7,490 bases of DNA from Galbitalea sp036495225 (lineage in GTDB: Bacteria > Actinomycetota > Actinomycetes > Actinomycetales > Microbacteriaceae): the NCBI GenBank assembly GCA_036495225.1, contig DASXNG010000042.1, positions 1 through 7,490 of the forward strand, in the 5' to 3' direction. Under the pieces are notes generated by a model. That model was not told the DNA's origin, ran no database searches, and saw nothing but the letters and a program-made list of their open reading frames with translations. Shown in pieces: positions 5,408 to 7,490 of the stretch (position 1 is its first letter; each line of letters begins with the position of its first letter). The position numbers and the translations under genes are program-made.

Positions 5408-6708
5408 CGCGGCCTCGAAGGGCGAGCTACCAACTCGAGCGCGATCTCTGGGCTGACGGTCACCGAAGAGTCCCATCCAACCAACTCGACGCCGGTGCCG
5501 GTCATCGCGGCGAGAGTCTGCTCGCGTTCGAGCAACAGGAATCCCACCGCCGCGCGCTCCTCTGGGCTGAGTCCCGTCACGATCTGGCGAGGAAGCGTGT
5601 CGATGGCGATGACCCGATGACCCGACGAGCGCCACAGCGTGGCCAGTCGGCCAGCTTCGTCGTCGAGAAAGGTCGAAATCACGTAAATGAGCGAGCGGGA
5701 TGGCACGATCGGAGCACGAACATGTCGCCACGCCGCGCCGATCGGGGTGGCGCGCGCGATGGCCGGCAGCAGGCGGTTCAAGTGACCGGTGCCGCCACCG
5801 GCTGGGATCACGCGGCTGCTGCCCGCGAGATCCTGGAACCCGACGCGGTCGCCCTGCCGAATGTAGGCGGAGGCCAGTGAGCTCGCTGCGGCCCTCGCGT
5901 TGTCCGCAGACGAAACGCCGCGCTGTTCCTTGTGCCTGGTTCGCCTGGGCACGACGAGCTGAATGACGCTGTCCCTGCTGTCGACGACGAGTTGGATTGT
6001 CGCATCCGCGGTGGCAAAGGTGTGTCGCACATACAGTTCGCCAACGGTTTGCGCGCGACGAGCCGTCACCTTCCAATCGATTCGACGCAGGCGATCGCCC
6101 GGACGAAAGAGTCCGATGTCGCGAAACTCGCCACCCTCGCCGGCGCGAACCGAGCCATGGCCGCCGGTGAGCCCCGCCATCCGCGGCGGCAGCGGAAGTC
6201 CCCGCAGTCGCGCGATCGGTGGCGACACCACTCTGTTGAGCCGCGGGCCCTCGGCTGGAAGCGTGAGGGCACCACCGCCTTCGTCGACGAACTGGTGATC
6301 GATGCGAAGCAATTCCTGCGGCCCCGAGTGCTCAGGTGACAACGTGCCCGCCAGCAAGTGCGTGCGTGCCGTGCCGATGACGACCCACGCGCTCGCCTGC
6401 GATTTCGCTACGAGGTGGAGAACCGCGGTCGCCGACCCGTCTGGCGCGGTGAGTTCTGAAGCGAACCGGATGTCGTGGTTGCCTGACTCGACCAGGAGCT
6501 CCGTGTCGATCGCGACATCCGTTGCTCGATTGCGTCGCAGCCACGCCATCGCGCACGCGATGATGAGGGGGACGGCGCCGAGCGCCAGCAGTGGCCGGGA
6601 AAAAGCAAGACTTCCGCCGGCGAAGATGACCGCGATCACCGCGCTGATCCGGATCGCGGGGTTCGCGACCCAAGTCACCTTCGAGCTGAAACGCGTCGTG
6701 TTCGTCAA
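5404..6708 (-). CDS. DUF58 protein with two N-terminal membrane helices and vWA-like domain
   Basis: Partner protein of MoxR ATPases. Counting from the TTG at 6708 it has 434 residues. Two membrane helices lie at about 19-57 (IRISAVIAVIFAGGSLAFS, then LLALGAVPLIIACAMAW). A beta-rich region follows, and then the DUF58 hallmark from GEGGEFRDIGLFRPGD through RRIDWK (190-213). The next segment, LYVRHTF followed by VVDSRDS (241-247), corresponds to the first strand of a vWA-like fold with a partial metal-site DxS pattern. The start is uncertain: the open frame reaches 7014, but that part overlaps the MoxR gene and is Arg-rich noise. TTG 6708 and GTG 6678 are the plausible starts, neither with a clear ribosome binding site. 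A CTG at 6732-6730 overlaps the MoxR stop as CTGA. Its own stop overlaps the next gene by ATGA. Family members are linked to assembly or regulation of surface or metal-cofactor proteins, but the client here is unknown. Confidence 0.9.
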   Translation of the reverse strand: MTNTTRFSSKVTWVANPAIRISAVIAVIFAGGSLAFSRPLLALGAVPLIIACAMAWLRRNRATDVAIDTELLVESGNHDIRFASELTAPDGSATAVLHLVAKSQASAWVVIGTARTHLLAGTLSPEHSGPQELLRIDHQFVDEGGGALTLPAEGPRLNRVVSPPIARLRGLPLPPRMAGLTGGHGSVRAGEGGEFRDIGLFRPGDRLRRIDWKVTARRAQTVGELYVRHTFATADATIQLVVDSRDSVIQLVVPRRTRHKEQRGVSSADNARAAASSLASAYIRQGDRVGFQDLAGSSRVIPAGGGTGHLNRLLPAIARATPIGAAWRHVRAPIVPSRSLIYVISTFLDDEAGRLATLWRSSGHRVIAIDTLPRQIVTGLSPEERAAVGFLLLEREQTLAAMTGTGVELVGWDSSVTVSPEIALELVARPSRPR

Positions 6709-6728
6709 GGGGTGTTGCGCTCTGCTGG

Positions 6729-7490
6729 TCAGTTGGTTTCGGCGCCAACAGTCGGCGGCCCGCTCACCTGCGAGGCAACGTCCAGCGCAACGCTCGCCGG
6801 ATCGACGCCGTTTGCCCATGCCTGCGGGGTGAGCGAAAGGCGGTGGGCAAGCACGGGGACCACGAGGCGCTTCACATCCTCGGGTGTGACGTAGTCGCGA
6901 CCGGCCATCACGGCGAGTGAGCGCGCGACCAGCAGGAGGCCCTGCGCGCCGCGAGGGGACGCGCCAACCTGGACGGATCCGTGCAGACGAGTCGCGCTCG
7001 CCAGGTCGACGCAATACAAAGCGATGTCCGGATCGACGGTCACCGATTCGACGCCCAGCTGCATCCGGCGAAGCGTCTCAGCGCTGACAACGGGCTCGAC
7101 GCGGGTCGCCTCCTCGCCACGGGAAACACGGTTGAGCAACACCCGCTGCTCGCCTTCGCGAGATGGATACCCGACGGACAGTCGAACCATGAAACGGTCG
7201 AGCTGGGCCTCCGGCAGCGCGTAGGTGCCTTCGAACTCGATCGGATTGGATGTCGCAATGACGTGGAAGGGGATCGGCAGCGCGTAGGAACTGCCTTCGA
7301 CCGTCACCTGGCCTTCCGCCATGGCCTCGAGCAGCGCAGACTGCGTCTTCGGCGAGGTGCGGTTGATCTCGTCCGCGAGCAGTAGGCCGGTGAAGATCGG
7401 CCCGGGTCGAAAGACGAAGTCTGCCTGGTCCGGCGCATAGACGAACGATCCGGTAATGTCGGATGGCAGCAGGTCGGGGGTGCACTGCAG
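6729..7490 (-). CDS. MoxR-family AAA+ ATPase, C-terminal 253 residues (5' end beyond window)
   Basis: AAA+ ATPase of the MoxR type, thought to work as a chaperone with DUF58/vWA proteins. The visible part opens with QCTPDLLPSDITG and FRPGPIF. Next come Walker B LLLADEINR (Asp40 and Glu41 of the visible part), SPKTQSALLEAMAEGQVTV, sensor 1 ATSNPIEFEGTY (Asn82), the arginine-finger region EAQLDRFM (Arg99) and sensor 2 SPRGAQGLL (Arg180). All of these are strongly conserved in MoxR proteins of about 320-350 residues. Roughly 70 or more N-terminal residues, including Walker A, lie outside the window. Sensor 1 reads ATSNP where many relatives have ATQNP, a conservative change that keeps the key Asn. 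The gene leads the MoxR, DUF58, membrane-protein series on this strand, with a gap of about 20 bases or a CTGA overlap to DUF58 depending on that gene's start. Confidence 0.95.
   Translation of the reverse strand: MQCTPDLLPSDITGSFVYAPDQADFVFRPGPIFTGLLLADEINRTSPKTQSALLEAMAEGQVTVEGSSYALPIPFHVIATSNPIEFEGTYALPEAQLDRFMVRLSVGYPSREGEQRVLLNRVSRGEEATRVEPVVSAETLRRMQLGVESVTVDPDIALYCVDLASATRLHGSVQVGASPRGAQGLLLVARSLAVMAGRDYVTPEDVKRLVVPVLAHRLSLTPQAWANGVDPASVALDVASQVSGPPTVGAETN

Noticed and set aside
5408..6076. Upstream extension of the 180-residue membrane protein to an ATG at 6076
   Set aside because: The added part is an out-of-frame translation of the DUF58 gene; the ATGA overlap at 5407-5404 and a nearby GAGG give a better start.
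6733..7014. Upstream extension of the DUF58 frame to an ATG at 7014
   Set aside because: The added residues are out-of-frame reading of the MoxR gene, rich in Arg and Pro, and would precede the N-terminal membrane helices typical of the family.

Overview
The window is compact, GC-rich DNA whose protein families suggest an actinobacterium, most likely a member of Microbacteriaceae (an inference from protein style, codon bias toward G/C in third positions, and gene content; no rRNA gene or other marker settles it). Nearly every base is coding. Seven protein genes are supported; two are cut by the window edges (valS at the left, a MoxR-type ATPase at the right).

Left block, minus strand (about 3395 down to 1). 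Transcription runs from a single-pass membrane protein with a Ser/Thr/Pro-rich stalk and an Ig-like outer domain, through a family 1 glycoside hydrolase carrying a twin-arginine lipoprotein signal, to valyl-tRNA synthetase. The first two genes share a 4-base GTGA overlap and look translationally coupled, so they probably form one cell-surface unit. valS follows after an 87-base gap that contains a small nested inverted repeat and its own good ribosome binding site.

Centre, plus strand (3458 to 4868). A near-perfect 23-base palindrome sits inside a candidate promoter directly in front of a short GntR/YtrA-type repressor gene. The candidate -10 box ends six bases before the ATG, so the transcript may be leaderless. 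The repressor gene overlaps by ATGA a gene for a six-helix DUF1648 membrane protein with a soluble, PH-like C-terminal domain. This looks like a self-regulated repressor/membrane-protein cassette. The palindrome also lies upstream of the divergent surface-protein operon and could affect it.

Right block, minus strand (7490 down to 4865). This is a MoxR AAA+ ATPase (N-terminus outside the window), a DUF58 protein with a degenerate von Willebrand A-like domain, and a 180-residue multi-pass membrane protein. It is the familiar MoxR-DUF58 chaperone-like module. The last gene converges on the DUF1648 gene, and the two stop codons interlock in one CTAG tetranucleotide with no room for a terminator between them.

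No tRNA, rRNA, CRISPR array, insertion sequence or phage gene is visible. The items most worth a second look are the YtrA-DUF1648 autoregulatory cassette with its palindrome, the exported lipoprotein form of a normally cytoplasmic enzyme family, the archaeal-like signature in valS, and the non-AUG start of the DUF58 gene.
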